Source of the DNA: Rheum nobile
Lineage: Eukaryota; Streptophyta; Magnoliopsida; Caryophyllales; Polygonaceae
DNA length: 64,000 bases
Assembly (NCBI GenBank): GCA_027886185.1
Contig: WOAB01000142.1
Coordinates: 930,001-994,000, forward strand
Direction of reading: 5' to 3'
Under the pieces are notes generated by a model. The model ran no database searches and was not told where the DNA came from. It saw only the letters and a program-made list of their open reading frames with translations. Below are positions 12,141 through 23,996 of the stretch, one piece after another. Made by a program: the position numbers and the translations under genes. Position 1 is the stretch's first letter, and each line of letters starts with the position of its first letter.

Positions 12141-13320
12141 TCATTTCTCAGCTTCGGGTTCCTTCAGGAACGCCTCTTCAATGTTGTCCTTGGTGAATCC
12201 CTCATGATACTTCTTCACTCTTTGCCCATTCACCTTGAACACTGTCTGTATTGCTTCATCATGTAGCTCTATGGCACCATGTGGGAATACTTGGGTAACT
12301 ATGTAAGGACCTGCCCAACGCAATCTCAGCTTGCCTGGGAATAGTCTAAGGCATGACTGAAATAAGAGGACTTTGTCACCAATCTTGAAGTCCTTCCTCA
12401 ATATGTTTCTGTCATGCCATGCCTTAGTCCTTTCTTTATAGTGAATGGCATTGTCATAAGCCTCGATCCTTGCTTCCTCCAGCTCTTGCAATTGCAGCTT
12501 ACAAAGCTCTTCAGCCTCATCAAGTCTCAAGCTGCAATTCTTGACAGCCCAATATGCCTTGTGCTCTAGCTCAACTGGAAGGTGACAAGCCTTATCAAAC
12601 ACCAACCTAAAGGGTGACATGCCAATCGGTGTTTTGTAAGCTGTCCTATATGCCCATAGTGCATCATCAAGCCTTAAACTCTAGTCTTTTCGATTGGGAG
12701 ACACTGTCTTTTCCAAGATGGATTTTATCTCCCTATTTGACACTTCAGCTTGCCCATTTGTTTGTGGGTGATAGGCAGTAGAAATTATCTGCGTGACGTG
12801 GTATTTCTTCAATAGCGCAGTGATTGTCCTATTGCAGAAGTGAGTTCCTCTATCACTTATGAGAGCTTTTGGGAGCCCAAACCTGGCAAATATATGTGAC
12901 TTCAAGAAATCTGCAACAACCTTAGAGTCATCAGTTCTGGTGGCCTTCGCTTCCACCCATTTGGAAACGTAGTCCACCGCAAGCAAAATATATATGTTAC
13001 CACAAGATGTTGGAAATGGTCCCATGAAGTCAATGCCCCAAACATCGAAGATTTCACAGAAAATCAACCCGGTTTGTGGCATCTCATCCCTACTAGATAT
13101 ATTTCCAACTCTTTGACACTGATCACAGGATTTACAGTGGCTATGCGCATCCTTGAAGATGGAAGGCCACCAAAATCCTGCATCAAGTACCTTTCTTGCG
13201 GTTCTCTGAACCCCAAAATGCCCATCACATGCTTCTGAATGACAAAAAGTAAGGAGAGAATTTACCTCGTTTTCTGGGATGCACTGACGAATTACCTGAT
13301 CAGAGCAATGCTTCCATAGG
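12141..13320 (-). pseudogene. Athila integrase
   Basis: Zinc-binding HHCC region about 13270-13110 ([18 protein letters not shown]). The catalytic core is in the frame 13082-12681, with GIDFMGPF (first Asp), ISDRGTHF (second Asp) and a [10 protein letters not shown] block (Glu). The C-terminal part, with a KIGDKVLLF chromodomain-like linker and an RWAGPYIV motif, is in 12620-12141. A TAG at 12681-12683 interrupts the core, in a context where related elements have Trp. A one-base loss near 13320 separates it from the RNase H frame. Confidence 0.9.
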
Positions 13321-13330
13321 TAAGGTCGTC

Positions 13331-14788
13331 CTAGACAAAGAATCTGGCTGAACTGCGTAGGCTGTCCCTCTGAGCCTTGTTGAAAGGTGGAGGGAATTCA
13401 CCCGTGGTGAGAAAATTCACCAAATCAGCATACCATGGCTCTACAGTAGTTGGCCTGAATAGAGACTCATCAGGAAAACTTGTCTGAATCTGAGGCTGTG
13501 GGGTGCCATCGTCCTGAACAATTCCGTTGAGATGATCAGCAACAAGATTCTCAGCACCCTTCTTATCCTTGATCTCTACATCAAACTCGCTGAGTAGTAA
13601 GATCCACCGAATCAGCCTCGGCTTAGCTTCTTTCTTCGTCATCAGATAGCGCAGAGCAGCATGGTCTAAATAGACAATGACCTTCGTACCAAGGAGGTAC
13701 TGCCTGAATTTTTCAAGAGCAAACACTACAGCAAGCATCTCCTTCTCTGTAGTGGAGTAGTTCCTCTGTGTACCATTCAGGGTCATAGATGCATACTGAA
13801 TCACATGGGATGCTCTTCCTTCCTTTTGGCCCAGCACAGCCCCCACAGCATAGTCACTGGCGTCGCACATGATCTCAAAGGGCTTAGACCAATCAGGAGC
13901 CTGAATAATTGGGGTACTTGTTAGGCGAGCCTTCAGGTCATCAAAGGCTGCCCGACACTCAGCTGTGAACTCAAAACCAATCTCTTTCTTCAGTAGGTCG
14001 CACAGAGGTGATGATATCTTGGAGAAGTCTTTAATAAACCTGCGATAAAAACCTGCATGGCCTAGAAAAGAACGAACTTCTCGAACATTAGTAGGATAGG
14101 GCAAAGACTGAATTACTTCAATCTTCGCCTTATCGACCTCAATACCTCTAGACGACACAATATGACCAAGTACAATGCCCTGCTCTACCATGAAGTGACA
14201 CTTCTCAGAATTAAGCACTAAATTAGTGTCAACACATCTTGCAAGCACAAGTGATAGGTGATTTAGGCATGCATCAAAATTATCGCCATGTACAGTAAAG
14301 TCATCCATAAAGACCTCTATGAAATTCTCAATGTACTCAGAAAATATGCTTACCATACACCGCTGAAAGGTTTCAGGGGCATTGCACAGCCCAAATGGCA
14401 TCCTGCGATAGGCAAAAGTGCCAAACGGACAAGTGAATGTCGTCTTTGCTTGATCCTCAGGTGCAATGGCTATCTGAAAGTAGCCTGAATACCCATCCAG
14501 AAAGCAATAGAAAGCATGACCCGAAAGTCTTTCAAGTATCTGATCAATAAATGGAAGAGGGAAGTGATCCTTTCTAGTTACCGCATTCAGCTTACGGTAG
14601 TCAATACAAACTTTGTATCCTGTCTGCAGCCTGGTGGGGACTAGCTCTCCGTGATGGTTTTCCACAACTGTAATCCCTCCTTTCTTCGGGACAACCTGTG
14701 TAGGACTAACCCATTTACTATCAGAAATAGGGAATATCATACCTGCTTGTAAGAGTTTCAGGACTTCTTTCTTGACAACATCCATCAT
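13331..14788 (-). CDS. Athila reverse transcriptase and RNase H (pol fragment)
   Basis: Open frame of 485 codons. Reverse transcriptase blocks appear in order: [52 protein letters not shown] and the active site FMDDFTVHG (the YxDD box with Phe-Met). RNase H follows with [26 protein letters not shown] and [11 protein letters not shown]. The frame ends at TAG 13331-13333, where a Trp would be expected before the linker to integrase. Its N-terminal side is cut off from the protease frame by the hairpin insertion at 14822-15756. Confidence 0.92.
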   Translation of the reverse strand: MMDVVKKEVLKLLQAGMIFPISDSKWVSPTQVVPKKGGITVVENHHGELVPTRLQTGYKVCIDYRKLNAVTRKDHFPLPFIDQILERLSGHAFYCFLDGYSGYFQIAIAPEDQAKTTFTCPFGTFAYRRMPFGLCNAPETFQRCMVSIFSEYIENFIEVFMDDFTVHGDNFDACLNHLSLVLARCVDTNLVLNSEKCHFMVEQGIVLGHIVSSRGIEVDKAKIEVIQSLPYPTNVREVRSFLGHAGFYRRFIKDFSKISSPLCDLLKKEIGFEFTAECRAAFDDLKARLTSTPIIQAPDWSKPFEIMCDASDYAVGAVLGQKEGRASHVIQYASMTLNGTQRNYSTTEKEMLAVVFALEKFRQYLLGTKVIVYLDHAALRYLMTKKEAKPRLIRWILLLSEFDVEIKDKKGAENLVADHLNGIVQDDGTPQPQIQTSFPDESLFRPTTVEPWYADLVNFLTTGEFPPPFNKAQRDSLRSSARFFV

Positions 14789-14821
14789 AGGTGGGTTCAG
14801 ACGCCTCTGGGGCTGCCTAGA

Positions 14822-15756
14822 TGTAATACCTCGACAGCTTAGCAGCCCGGCCCATCACAGGGCTGCAGCCAATACACCCCAACCCCTCACTGGCCCATAT
14901 TAAATGGCGCATAGCAGGTTGTTCGTGAGTCTCGAACTCGAGACCTCACGCTTTAACAAGCTGCCAAAACATCACTTGTCACAAATTGCGCTGCAGCACA
15001 ATTGGTGACAAGTGATGCTTTGGCAGCTTGTTAAAGCGTGAGGTCTCGAGTTCGAGACTCACGAACAACCTGTTGTGCGCCATTTAATATGGGCCAGTGA
15101 GGGGTTGGGGTGTATGGGCTGCAGCCCTGTGATGGGCCGGGTTGCTAAGCTGTCGAGGTATTACATAAAAGTACACTTTGAATGAGAGGGGCTCCGACCT
15201 TATCGGGCCAGCCATTTCTCTATCCATGGGCCGCAGCCCATGTACCCCAACCAAATCCCCATGGCTGAGAGGTTGTTCGCAAGGCTCGAACACGAGACCT
15301 CACGCTTTAACAAGCGGCCTAACGCCCACTTGTTACCAATTGCGCTACACAATTGGTAACAAGTGGGCGTTAGGCCGCTTGTTAAAGCGTGAGGTCTCGT
15401 GTTCGAGACTCACGAACAACCTCCTAGCCATGGGGATTTGGTTGGGGTACATGGGCTGCGGCCCATGGATAGAGAAATGGCTGGCCTGATAAGGTCGGAG
15501 CCCCTCTCATTCAAAGTGTACTTTTATGTAATACCTCGACAGCTTAGCAACCCGGCCCATCACAGGGCTGCAGCCCATACACCCCAACCCCTCATTGGCC
15601 CATATTAAATGGCACACAGCAGGTTGTTCGTGAGTCTCGAGTTTGAGACTCACGAACAACCTGCTGTGTACCATTTAATATGGGCCAGTGAGGGGTTGGG
15701 GTGTATGGGCTGTAGCCCTGTGATGGGTCGGGCTGCTAAGTTGTCGAGGTATTACA
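14822..15756. mobile_element. 935 bp triple-hairpin element of inverted SINE-like units
   Basis: Inserted in the Athila protease/RT linker with CTAGA duplicated at 14817-14821 and 15757-15761. Ends are TGTAATACCTCGAC and its inverse, so it starts TG and ends CA. Internally it is three adjoining palindromes centred near 14994, 15346 and 15641. The first two meet at the cores CAGCGCAATT and TAGCGCAATTGG, which resemble an RNA polymerase III A box. About 55 bases further out each arm has GTTCGAGAC, a B-box-like sequence. The third palindrome lacks the A-box end. Mirror-image frames at 15293-15084 and 15399-15608 confirm the symmetry. No protein is encoded. Confidence 0.85.
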
Positions 15757-16853
15757 CTAGATGGCTTCTCCTCTCCTTCCAGCAAAATACGGTGCATGCA
15801 GGTGGTATGGATGATTCCCTTGATGTCAGCAATGGTCCATCCAATTGTTGTTTTATGTTCTTTGAGAACCACCACCAGTCTCTCTTCCTGATCCTTGGTG
15901 AGCTTGCTTGAGATGATCACCAGTAATGTCTCCTTGTCTCCAAGAAATACATACTTGAGGTGATCGGGAAGTGGATTTAACTCAACCACTGGTGCCTGCA
16001 CAATAGAGGGCAAAAGCTTCTCGCTAGGCAGGGTTAGTGGTAAAGGTGATTTACCTGGTAGCTCAAGAGGAAGCTTATAGTAAGCATCCAACTCATTGAC
16101 AACTTCCTGCATGTCAGTAGATAAAGTAAAATCCAAACTAGAATCAACAATAATAGATTGTGTGTCATCTACGCAGTCCACATCAAAAACATCTTGCACC
16201 ACAGGCTCAAGTACATCAATTGCACATAGAGAATGATCATCAGAAGGATATTTCATGGCTTCATAGATATTGTAATTAATAGTTTGGCCATCAAATTCCA
16301 TAGTCAAGGAACCAGTACTCACATTAATCTTTGTATTGGCGGTTTTCAGGAATGGTCTCCCTAACAGAATAGGGGATGCATGCTTATCATGTTCCATATT
16401 AAGCACAAAGAAGTCAGCAGGAAAAGTAAGATCACCAACCATAACCAATACATCATCCACTATCCCTATAGGACGCACACTAGATCGATCAGCTAACTGA
16501 ATGGAAATATTAGTCGCATGCATGGGTCCTAATCGTAAGGATTCACAAAGGGACGAAGGTAGAATATTAATGGAGGCACCCAAATCTAACATAGCTTTAT
16601 TGAACTTGGTACCTCCAATAGTAATTGGAATGGTGAACATATCTGGGTCTCCACACTTCTTGGGTAAGCGCTTCTGAAACACAGCTGAAACATGTTCGCT
16701 TACCTTCACCTTCTTTTTACTGTTCCTATCCTGATTTCTCTTTGTTGTGCACATCTGCTTCAATAACTTAGCATAACGAGGAACAGATTTGATCAAATTA
16801 AGGAGAGGAATGTTTACCTCAACGTTTTTGAACATCTCAAACATGTCCTTGTC
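15757..16853 (-). pseudogene. Athila protease region
   Basis: Continues in the gag frame after a TAG at 16854-16856. Retroviral-type aspartic protease with the active site LDLGASINILP (DLGAS, as usual for Athila, instead of DTGAS) at about 16605-16570. The flap/C-terminal block ILLGRPFL follows near 16360. After a variable linker the frame reaches GWTIADIKGI and the start of the RT linker. There it runs into the hairpin insertion, which supplies an unrelated tail (VIPRQLS...) to the open frame. Confidence 0.85.
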
Positions 16854-18596
16854 CTACGCAAGTGGCTTGGTACGCTTTAATGCAGATGGGAATGGTGGAA
16901 CAGGCTTCCAATCAGGAAAAATCGGAGTCGTGGACTCCTTCTCAGCTTCTGCATCGACTACAGGGATGTGGCGGTCGTCGTAAGGCTGGCGGCGGTCGCC
17001 GCTGACATCGTCAGAATTCTCGGAAATTTCACCGTCACGGCGGTCGCTGCTTTCTGGGCGGCGGTCGCCATAAGGAGGGCAGCGGTCGCCGTTTTCTGGG
17101 AGGCGGTCGCCGTGAGCCTGGCGGCGGTCGCCGCTGACGCTCTGCTCCAAGTCCGGATCTTCTTCCTTGTTAACCTCAGAATTGTCCTCTTCGAGCCTCT
17201 TCCCACTCCTCAGAGTTACAGCACTGACATTGCGAATGTTCGGGTTCGCTTCTGTTTGAGATGGAAGTTTACCAGAATCCTTCGCTTCAAGTTTACTCAC
17301 TGCTTGAGAGATCTGACCTACCTGCCTTTCCAAGTTCTGAATGCTAGCTTGTGTAGTTTCTTGGAATTGCAATGAGCTCTTACTCATCTTAGCAACATTC
17401 TCAGTGAGACTGGCGTTGCTTTGCATCAGCATCTTCATCATATCTTCCATGGAAGGTGACGGGTTTGAGCTCTGCCCTTGAGGTCTTAGCACAAATGGAT
17501 GCCTAGATTGTTGAGTATTACCATGTTGTTGCACTTGACCTTGATTCTGTTCTGTGTCTCTCCATCTGAAGTTGGGATGATCCCTCCAACCTAGATTGTA
17601 TGTATTGGAGTAGGGATCATTCCTAGGCCTCTGCTGATATCCTCCTACTGCATTCACTTCCTCTTGGAGTATAGGACATGAATCAGTAGGATGCAAGTCA
17701 TCTTGACAAATCTCATAGGCTTTAGCCTGCTGAGGTGTTCCTTTCAGCTTCAGACGCCTCACTTCTTCTTTCAGCACATCAAAATCAGCTTGATCAATAG
17801 GAGGTTTAGAATCAACTGCCAGCAGACCTTGAGAACCTCTTTCGCTGAATTGCCTAGAATCATCAGCTAGTGTAGCAAAAATCTCCATTGCCTCTTCAGA
17901 TGTCTTTTTCATGATGTTCCCACCACAAGCAGAATTTACCATCCTACGATCCTCTTCGCGGAGCCCTCCGTGAATATAGAGAATCAGATCATGAGCAGCA
18001 TAACCATGATAAGGGCAGCTAGTCACCAGACTCTTGAATCGCTCAAAATAGTCATAGAGAGATTCATTAGCACATTGCTCTATGTTGCTGATTTTCTTCT
18101 TGAGATGGTTGGATTTGATTGCAGGAAAGTATTTATCAAGAAACACATTCTTCAAGTTCACCCAAGTAGTAATGCCGCCTGATGGTAGAGAGTGGTACCA
18201 GTCCTTAGCCGTTTCCTTCAGAGAGAAGGAAAAAGCTCTCAATTTCATATGCTCTTCAGTGATATCAGATGGGCACATGCTGGTGCAGACTTCATGAAAT
18301 TCATTCAGGTGCTTGATAGGGTCTTCCAATGGCGTCCCATTGAATTTCGAAAGTAAATGGATTACTCATGTCTTAAGCTCAAATTTTACCCCATCAGCAA
18401 GGGCAGAGAATCGTACAGCCCTAACTGGTAGCTCCAGGTTTAGGGCTGTCAAGGATTCAAGAGTAACACGTTCTAATGCCATTGCTTTAGCTTCCTGGAG
18501 TAATAAACGCGCAGCCCTGAGAGTTTGGGAAAGAGTTCTCTCAATTTCTGGATCAAAAACAAGAGGTAGATTATTAGTAATACGGGTGTGAACCAT
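16854..18596 (-). pseudogene. Athila gag
   Basis: Starts at ATG 18596 (MVHTRITNN). The Gag core is visible at DPIKHLNEFHEVC, AKDWYHSLP, FLDKYFP and ISNIEQ, followed by a glutamine-rich part and a coiled-coil-like stretch. A premature TGA at 18366-18368 interrupts an otherwise continuous frame. Near the C-terminus a run of GDRR-type peptides is encoded by copies of the GGCGACCGCCGC motif (about 16970-17135). No CCHC knuckle was recognised. Confidence 0.85.
16965..17135. repeat. GCGGCGGTCGCC motif cluster inside Athila gag
   Basis: Six or more copies or near-copies of GGCGGTCGCCG on the plus strand, read on the minus strand as GDRR or GDR within gag. The same motif occurs in the LTRs and untranslated region of this element. 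Confidence 0.8.
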
Positions 18597-18654
18597 AAGA
18601 TAGGTTCACACCAAGATTGGCACACAAATCACACACACAAAATAGATTATTGCG

Positions 18655-18672
18655 TCCCCGGCAACAACGCCA
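18655..18672 (-). promoter_or_regulatory. Athila primer-binding site (tRNA-Asp type)
   Basis: Minus-strand TGGCGTTGTTGCCGGGGA, three bases inside the 5' LTR. It differs at two positions from the TGGCGCCGTTGCCGGGGA site that I know from Athila elements (tRNA-Asp). Confidence 0.8.
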
Positions 18673-18675
18673 ATT

Positions 18676-19827
18676 TGATAACAGTAATTTATCGTGCTAA
18701 TTACTGCTATGCAAGTTATCCAAACAAACCTTGAATCGTAGTCCTAAGTAAGTAAGGGTCGAGTCCACAGGGAGACAGATTCTATCTTTATGTATAATTT
18801 CTATGTCAATCTTAAAGTAACCAGAGGGTTTTTTTGTATGTTTTAGAATCACTAAGCATGCAAAAGCAAACAAACGAAAGATGATGAATTCAGTAATTGG
18901 GGAAATAGCTCAGCCAAACAAACATCCACTATTCGTATGATAAGTTGATCATAGATAATCATTCAATATCTCATGCAATGGAAATTTCTATTCCTTTTCT
19001 AAAGTAACTACAAGCACAACCAGATACTTATAGCACTAACTAATTAAACAACCATGAAACCATCAAGATTCAGTTTAACAACAACATTAAGGATAGGAAT
19101 ATAGATAGGATACAATCTAGCATAAAACAACCAGCTTTTATACTAGAATGTAAATCAGTTCTCTTCTACATAAGACTAGCACAACCAATTACTAGTACGA
19201 TGTAGTTGCTAATACGATGAAAATATGCTCAACCAGTAACAATCTAGATCTAGCAATCAATCAATAGAGACAAACCCTAGTTGCACAGGCTAGAGATTAT
19301 CAATATTAATCATAAACAATTCAAGCAAGAGAATAGATAAAATCCATGCGATAGATAAGGAACGAAAATCTCACAACTAAATCAAGACGAAAGCTTCAAT
19401 TGTCTGACTAAGCAAGGGAGGCTTAGTTCTTCATAGCAAGGTACGTAGAAAGGAAAAACAATGAAAGTAGGGTTAGAGCGGAAACAAGCCTTCCATCTAC
19501 CCTGAAATACTAAAGATAAAAGATCTCTAAACATAAATTAAAATGAAATAATAAAAATACTTAATAATAATAAAATAAGCAAATAAGGAAAAAGAGTTCG
19601 GATCCACTTCCGATGGGGGCGGCGGTCGCCGCAAGCCTGGCGGCGGTCGCCGCCAGAGCACTTCTTGAGGGTTCTTCGCTTCAGCTCAATAAATCTCCTA
19701 AAATGCCTCCAAGTGACGTATTCAGTGTCTCCACTCCAATGCTCCAGTAAAGCTCCAATGCTTCCCTAAACACCACTAAATATATGCTAAAACTCCGTCT
19801 ATACACACAATATAATTGTGTGTATCA
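18676..19827 (-). repeat. Athila LTR (5' LTR in element orientation)
   Basis: Pairs with 8197-9349. Two GCGGCGGTCGCC motifs lie at about 19618-19655. GTCCC follows at 19828. Confidence 0.95.
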
Positions 19828-21310
19828 GTCCCTTTCTTGGGTTGGTTGGGTCTGGCTATAAAACGATTGAGATGTCCACCCACACCCGTTTGTCCAAGTG
19901 TCAACTGGGCTTGGGCAATTACTCGTCCGTTGCACTTGCTGATGTGTCCCGGGGACACGAGGATCTTTATGGGCAAGGTAAATACTCGATCTTCGCTGGG
20001 AATCGATGAAGGACGGCGTGTTGTCGATGAACTCTGTTGGAAATGGAGAAAATTATGTTGATGAAGGATCGAAGTCGGAAGACTCAAGATCCGGATAAGC
20101 AATCAACGGTTTCTAAGCGTCGCATCTAGAAACCTTGAAAGACTCGAACTCCTCTTGGATATGACTCACCAAGGCTTGTTCAGGAGTGTTGAATCCGGCT
20201 AGGATATTACGCACCTAGTCTAGACAGCCTGCCTTGGATGTTACGCACCAAAACACAAGGGAATCAAACACAAGTGGATATGACACACTAAATGAACTCA
20301 ATTCAAGATGAAGAACGACAAACTTAGTCGGTTCTCACAAAACATTTGTTCAAAGATAACTCCAAGCTAACCTAAAAATGGAATACCCAAAAACATATAA
20401 ATAGTCTAAATTGTAAACTCATCTTGCAAGAAAGAATCCCCAAGAATATGTCATTTAGTAAAAAATAGAGATCTTCAAATCTTCAAGAATTCATGAGACC
20501 TTCCCAAATCAAGCTAGGTAATCCGTAGCTTTCAAGCAGCATATCTTTCGCTTCCGATCTCCAATGGGCCTGAATTTTGGAAAAGTCCAAGACAAGACCA
20601 TGAACTGAATCGTCTCCAAACATCATCCCAATCCGCTGAGTGGTTTGTCTGTTCCGGCTTGTTTACTCCTGGGAAAGAAACGCCAATATCCAAAAAGCAG
20701 ACCATGAACTGAATTGTCTCCAAACATCATAATTCTGTTGGATCCGAAATTTCTATATTTTGTAGTTAAGACCAGGGTCCCAAACATATCCAAAAATCAG
20801 ACCAAGTGGCTGGACCAATTGAGAACTCCACCTTTCCCTAGTTCGGGTCATCAGCATTATCGGCGTTGTAGAATCCACAACTGGTTCGTTCGGCAACCCT
20901 CCTCTAAATGGTTCCAAAATTGGTGTGCTTTCCTCATAGGGCATATATTCGGTTCGGGGCCCTTGTGAATTGAGCTTGTCCATGAGGTCGTTGGTGCCGT
21001 CAAATGGAGAAACCCTAGCTTAAGGGCTCTTGGCGTCGGCGTTGCTAGAGAAAGTCGCAGCGCGCATATGGTTTGCTTCTTGATGTGAGCCAGGAACACA
21101 TCACTTGTGGGGGCATGTTAGAATATAAACGTCTCACATCTAAAGTTGAGAATTAACTATCCTAGTATATAAGTTTGATGGGATACTCCCCCTATCGTCA
21201 ATTGATTTTAGGATGGAACCCTATTGGGCTTATGTACTGGGCCTATTTGTGCCTATGCACTCGTGTCCGCACGACCCCCAGTCTATACACCTACGTACTT
21301 TCACAAAAAG

Positions 21311-21716
21311 TCTTCTTCTGTCACGTAGAGTTGGCACTTGCCACCACCAAGTTTGCTTATGATGGTTGTAGAATTGTTGTTCCGTTGTGATATTTAGTTT
21401 CCTGACATATCAAGTTCCAACTTTCCAAGACATCTTGTTGTTTGTTGTGAAATTAATCTTGAGTGTTTGGTGTTGTTAGTTCTTTGTAGAAGACTTGTTT
21501 TTTGTGGTAATTGGACTTGACATGTAGAATACAAAAGTTGTGTGCCTTTTTAAAAAACTTCGATGATGTCACTTTAAAGCTATCATGGAATCACTTTGTC
21601 ACTTGGAAATATTATATTCCTCAATTATTTGGAGTTAGATTTTTAATTTCCAAGAAGCGTACAAGTTAAGTTATGATTCAAGCTTATGGAAGATGGCAAG
21701 TCAAATGAAATGGAGT
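21311..21716. other. Intergenic segment of copy B before Retand insertion
   Basis: Equivalent to copy A 1662-2150. No gene recognised. It ends in GGAGT (21712-21716), the target-site duplication of the Retand-type element. Confidence 0.6.
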
Positions 21717-22371
21717 TGTTGGGCCCAACATGCACCAATGGAGTCAAATGCAAAGAAGATTGGGCCAAGATCCAAGCGGAGAAGTAGGCCGAGAAGACTG
21801 AAGAGAGGCGTCGAACGCTCCTCGAACACATGGGATCCGACCACCCCCGAGAATTCCGCCCAGAGCATTAATTGCTCGATCAAAGGCAAACGATAACAAA
21901 ATCAAGTACAAGATTATGGTGCCATTAAAGAAGAATCCCGGAGATCACGTATAGGAATAAATGGAGAATATCACGAAGATAGTAATGGACGAAGGAAAAG
22001 ATACCTTAAATAGACCATGAAATGATGATCGACACAGGACACGTCTAAGAACAACACTCATCTATTCAGCTCTAAAAACAAGCCTACTAGCCCGTCAGTT
22101 CTGGTTCAACTCCCCTGGGGTGCTACCCGATTACAGTCGGTCGAACCATCAGAACAGCCGGTCGGACAAGACTTGATCTCTTATTCCTCAAGGATAAGTT
22201 GTACATCGATTCGATTCTGTCATCATTTGATCAATATATCATACTATAATTTTGCATCTATTCTTCACGTGGTTGATTGTTTATTTGGTTTAGATTTATT
22301 TTGTATTATCTGATAGACTCGTTACCCCGTCTAAGGCGATTTAGGTCGATTGATCTTTTCGCCCCAAAACA
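21717..22371 (+). repeat. Retand-type 5' LTR
   Basis: Same length as the 3' LTR, with scattered substitutions. It ends CGCCCCAAAACA. Confidence 0.95.
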
Positions 22372-22372
22372 A

Positions 22373-22392
22373 TTTGGCGCCCACCGTGGGGC
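22373..22392 (+). promoter_or_regulatory. Retand-type primer-binding site
   Basis: TTTGGCGCCCACCGTGGGGC begins one base after the LTR and has the form common in plant Tat/Retand elements. I cannot name the tRNA with certainty. Confidence 0.75.
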
Positions 22393-22427
22393 AACTTGCC
22401 GATCACCATCTCAAAAATCCTCCAACC

Positions 22428-23996
22428 ATGACTGTTAACCCGCCTACCGGTACCGAGGAACTACGCCTCGAAGACGACTCCCAGACTCAAGGAAACACAA
22501 CCGAAAACCCTACTCTGAACCAACTCCAAGAGCTTGCCCAAAAAATGACTACCCTTCAAGATGACCTCGCCCGGCAACGCCAAAAGACCGAAGCCCTGGC
22601 TACCCTATCCACCTAATCTGAGGCTGAGATCGCACAACTAACCCCTGAAAATGAGTCTCTTAGATCGCAGGTACAATCAATGGCCTCTGGATCCAGGCAA
22701 ATGCCCATCCATAGCAACGTCCAGACGCGTCTTAACATGGATAGCGTCGAGCTGACTCCCCCGAGCGTCAGACGCCCCGGATATACTGAGGGTACATCTC
22801 GAACTCCTTTAGCCAATCCATTTTCAACTAACAATGTTACTTTCTCCATACCAATCGGGTCAGTAGGAACCCGAATCGACGAACCACAGGTTACCAATCC
22901 CCCCGATATCCTGGCTCTCGTCCAACAGACGCTCAATCAGCACATGAAGGCGCTCGACGATCGCATCGCTAGAATTCCCGGAGTTCCGCAGCCGGTCGAG
23001 AAAGAAGCATCAGACGAATACGAGGAGTCTCCGTTCGTGAGAGAAATCGCCAGATTCGAAATCCCTAAGAAGTTCAACCTTCCTAGCATGACGACTTTCG
23101 ATGGCACCAACGATCCAGACGATCATATTTCTCTCTATAAACAAAAATTAATGACTGCATCTGTTCTGAGGGAGAGCCGCGAGGCTGTCTTGTGCAAAAC
23201 TCTCGCGGGCCCCGCGCTAACCTGGTTCATGCGTTTGCCTCAGGGTACGATCGCCTCGTTTGCGGACCTGGTCAATTCCATTAAGATCTAGTTCACCAAC
23301 AGTCGGAGGCTCGAGAGGCAGTCGAGTGATCTCTATCGAATCACCCAAAGGTATAACAAACCCCTCCGAAGCTATCTTAATAGGTACAATAAGAAAAAAG
23401 TCGTGATCCCCCATTGCGACGTCACCACCTCCATCGAAGCCTTCAGACAAGGTCTGATCAAGGATAACAACCTCTACAACGAGATCATCAAGTACCCGTG
23501 CAGAAGCTTCGAAGATGTCCAAGCCAAAACCATGGCCGAGGTACGTTTGGAGGAAGATCGCGAATCGCGAAAGGCGTCCCACGGACCCGATCAATCCGAT
23601 CGCAAATCCTCTTCCGATAACCGCCAAGACAGATGCCATCACCCCTACCCTCGTAATCGAAACGAGCAAAGTCAGGTAAACTCCTTCCAAGACATGTCTT
23701 AAGACTAGAGAGATGGTCCGACGCTGCCTCCCAGGGTTCAATCTTACAACTCTAGTATTTCTGTGTCGGAGCTCGTCAAGAGTTTCGACAAATATGGAAA
23801 AGAAGTAAGATGGCCCCGAAAGAGCGATCGACCGGACGTCAAAAAGGACATGAGCAGGTGGTGCGAATTCCATGGTGACCATGGTCACTCAACGGACGAA
23901 TGCATCGCATTACGCAAAGAGGTCGCCAGGTTACTCGCGCAAGGTCTCTTACGCGACGTGATCTCAGAACGAGCCAAAGTCACCATGGAGCGATGA
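22428..23996 (+). pseudogene. Retand-type gag
   Basis: Begins at ATG 22428 (MTVNPPTG). A leucine-rich coiled-coil-like stretch lies near codons 25-60. The Gag core has FNLPSMTTFDGTNDPDDHI and GPALTWFMRLP. The C-terminal zinc-binding block CEFHGDHGHSTDEC is near 23857-23898. One frame throughout, interrupted by stops at 22614, 23289, 23700, 23706 and 23994. The 23289 TAG follows an Ile-Lys block where a glutamine codon is likely (CAG to TAG). Confidence 0.85.

Larger units (their letters stand above)
8197..19827 (-). mobile_element. Athila-type Ty3/Gypsy element, 11.6 kb, decayed
   Basis: Complete element in reverse orientation with LTRs of 1153 and 1152 bp (8197-9349, 18676-19827) starting TG and ending CA, and a GTCCC duplication at 8192-8196 and 19828-19832. 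In element order: tRNA-Asp-type primer-binding site, gag, protease, reverse transcriptase/RNase H, integrase, an Athila-type extra ORF, and a long 3' untranslated part. Every reading frame has at least one stop or frameshift, and a 935 bp hairpin element interrupts the protease/RT linker. It lies inside the short LTR element, 20 bases after its primer-binding site, and in no other copy of the repeat unit. Confidence 0.95.
7979..21305 (+). mobile_element. Short Copia-like LTR element, complete, split by Athila element
   Basis: Left LTR 7979-8165 (starts TGTTAGAATATAAACG, ends TTTCACA), right LTR 21116-21305. Directly after the left LTR is TGGTATCAGAG (8166-8176), a primer-binding site for initiator-methionine tRNA. 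Before the right LTR is the purine tract TTGTGGGGGCA. The target-site duplication is AAAAG (7974-7978 and 21306-21310). Without the nested Athila element it is about 1.7 kb. No gag or pol domain is recognised in the interior, so it is non-autonomous (TRIM-like but larger). Minus-strand frames in the interior (e.g. 20753-20983) recur in all copies but match nothing I know. Confidence 0.85.

Noticed and set aside
14996..15060. Functional tRNA gene in the hairpin element
   Set aside because: Only A- and B-box-like sequences are present; the acceptor and anticodon stems do not form a tRNA.
15084..15608. Two similar 69-codon proteins on opposite strands
   Set aside because: They are mirror images created by the palindromic insertion, not genes.
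16968..17375. 135-codon plus-strand frame opposite Athila gag
   Set aside because: It is an antisense shadow of gag produced by the repeated GC-rich motif.
23217..23888. 223-codon minus-strand frame
   Set aside because: Lies opposite Retand gag and has no recognisable domain; it is treated as a shadow.
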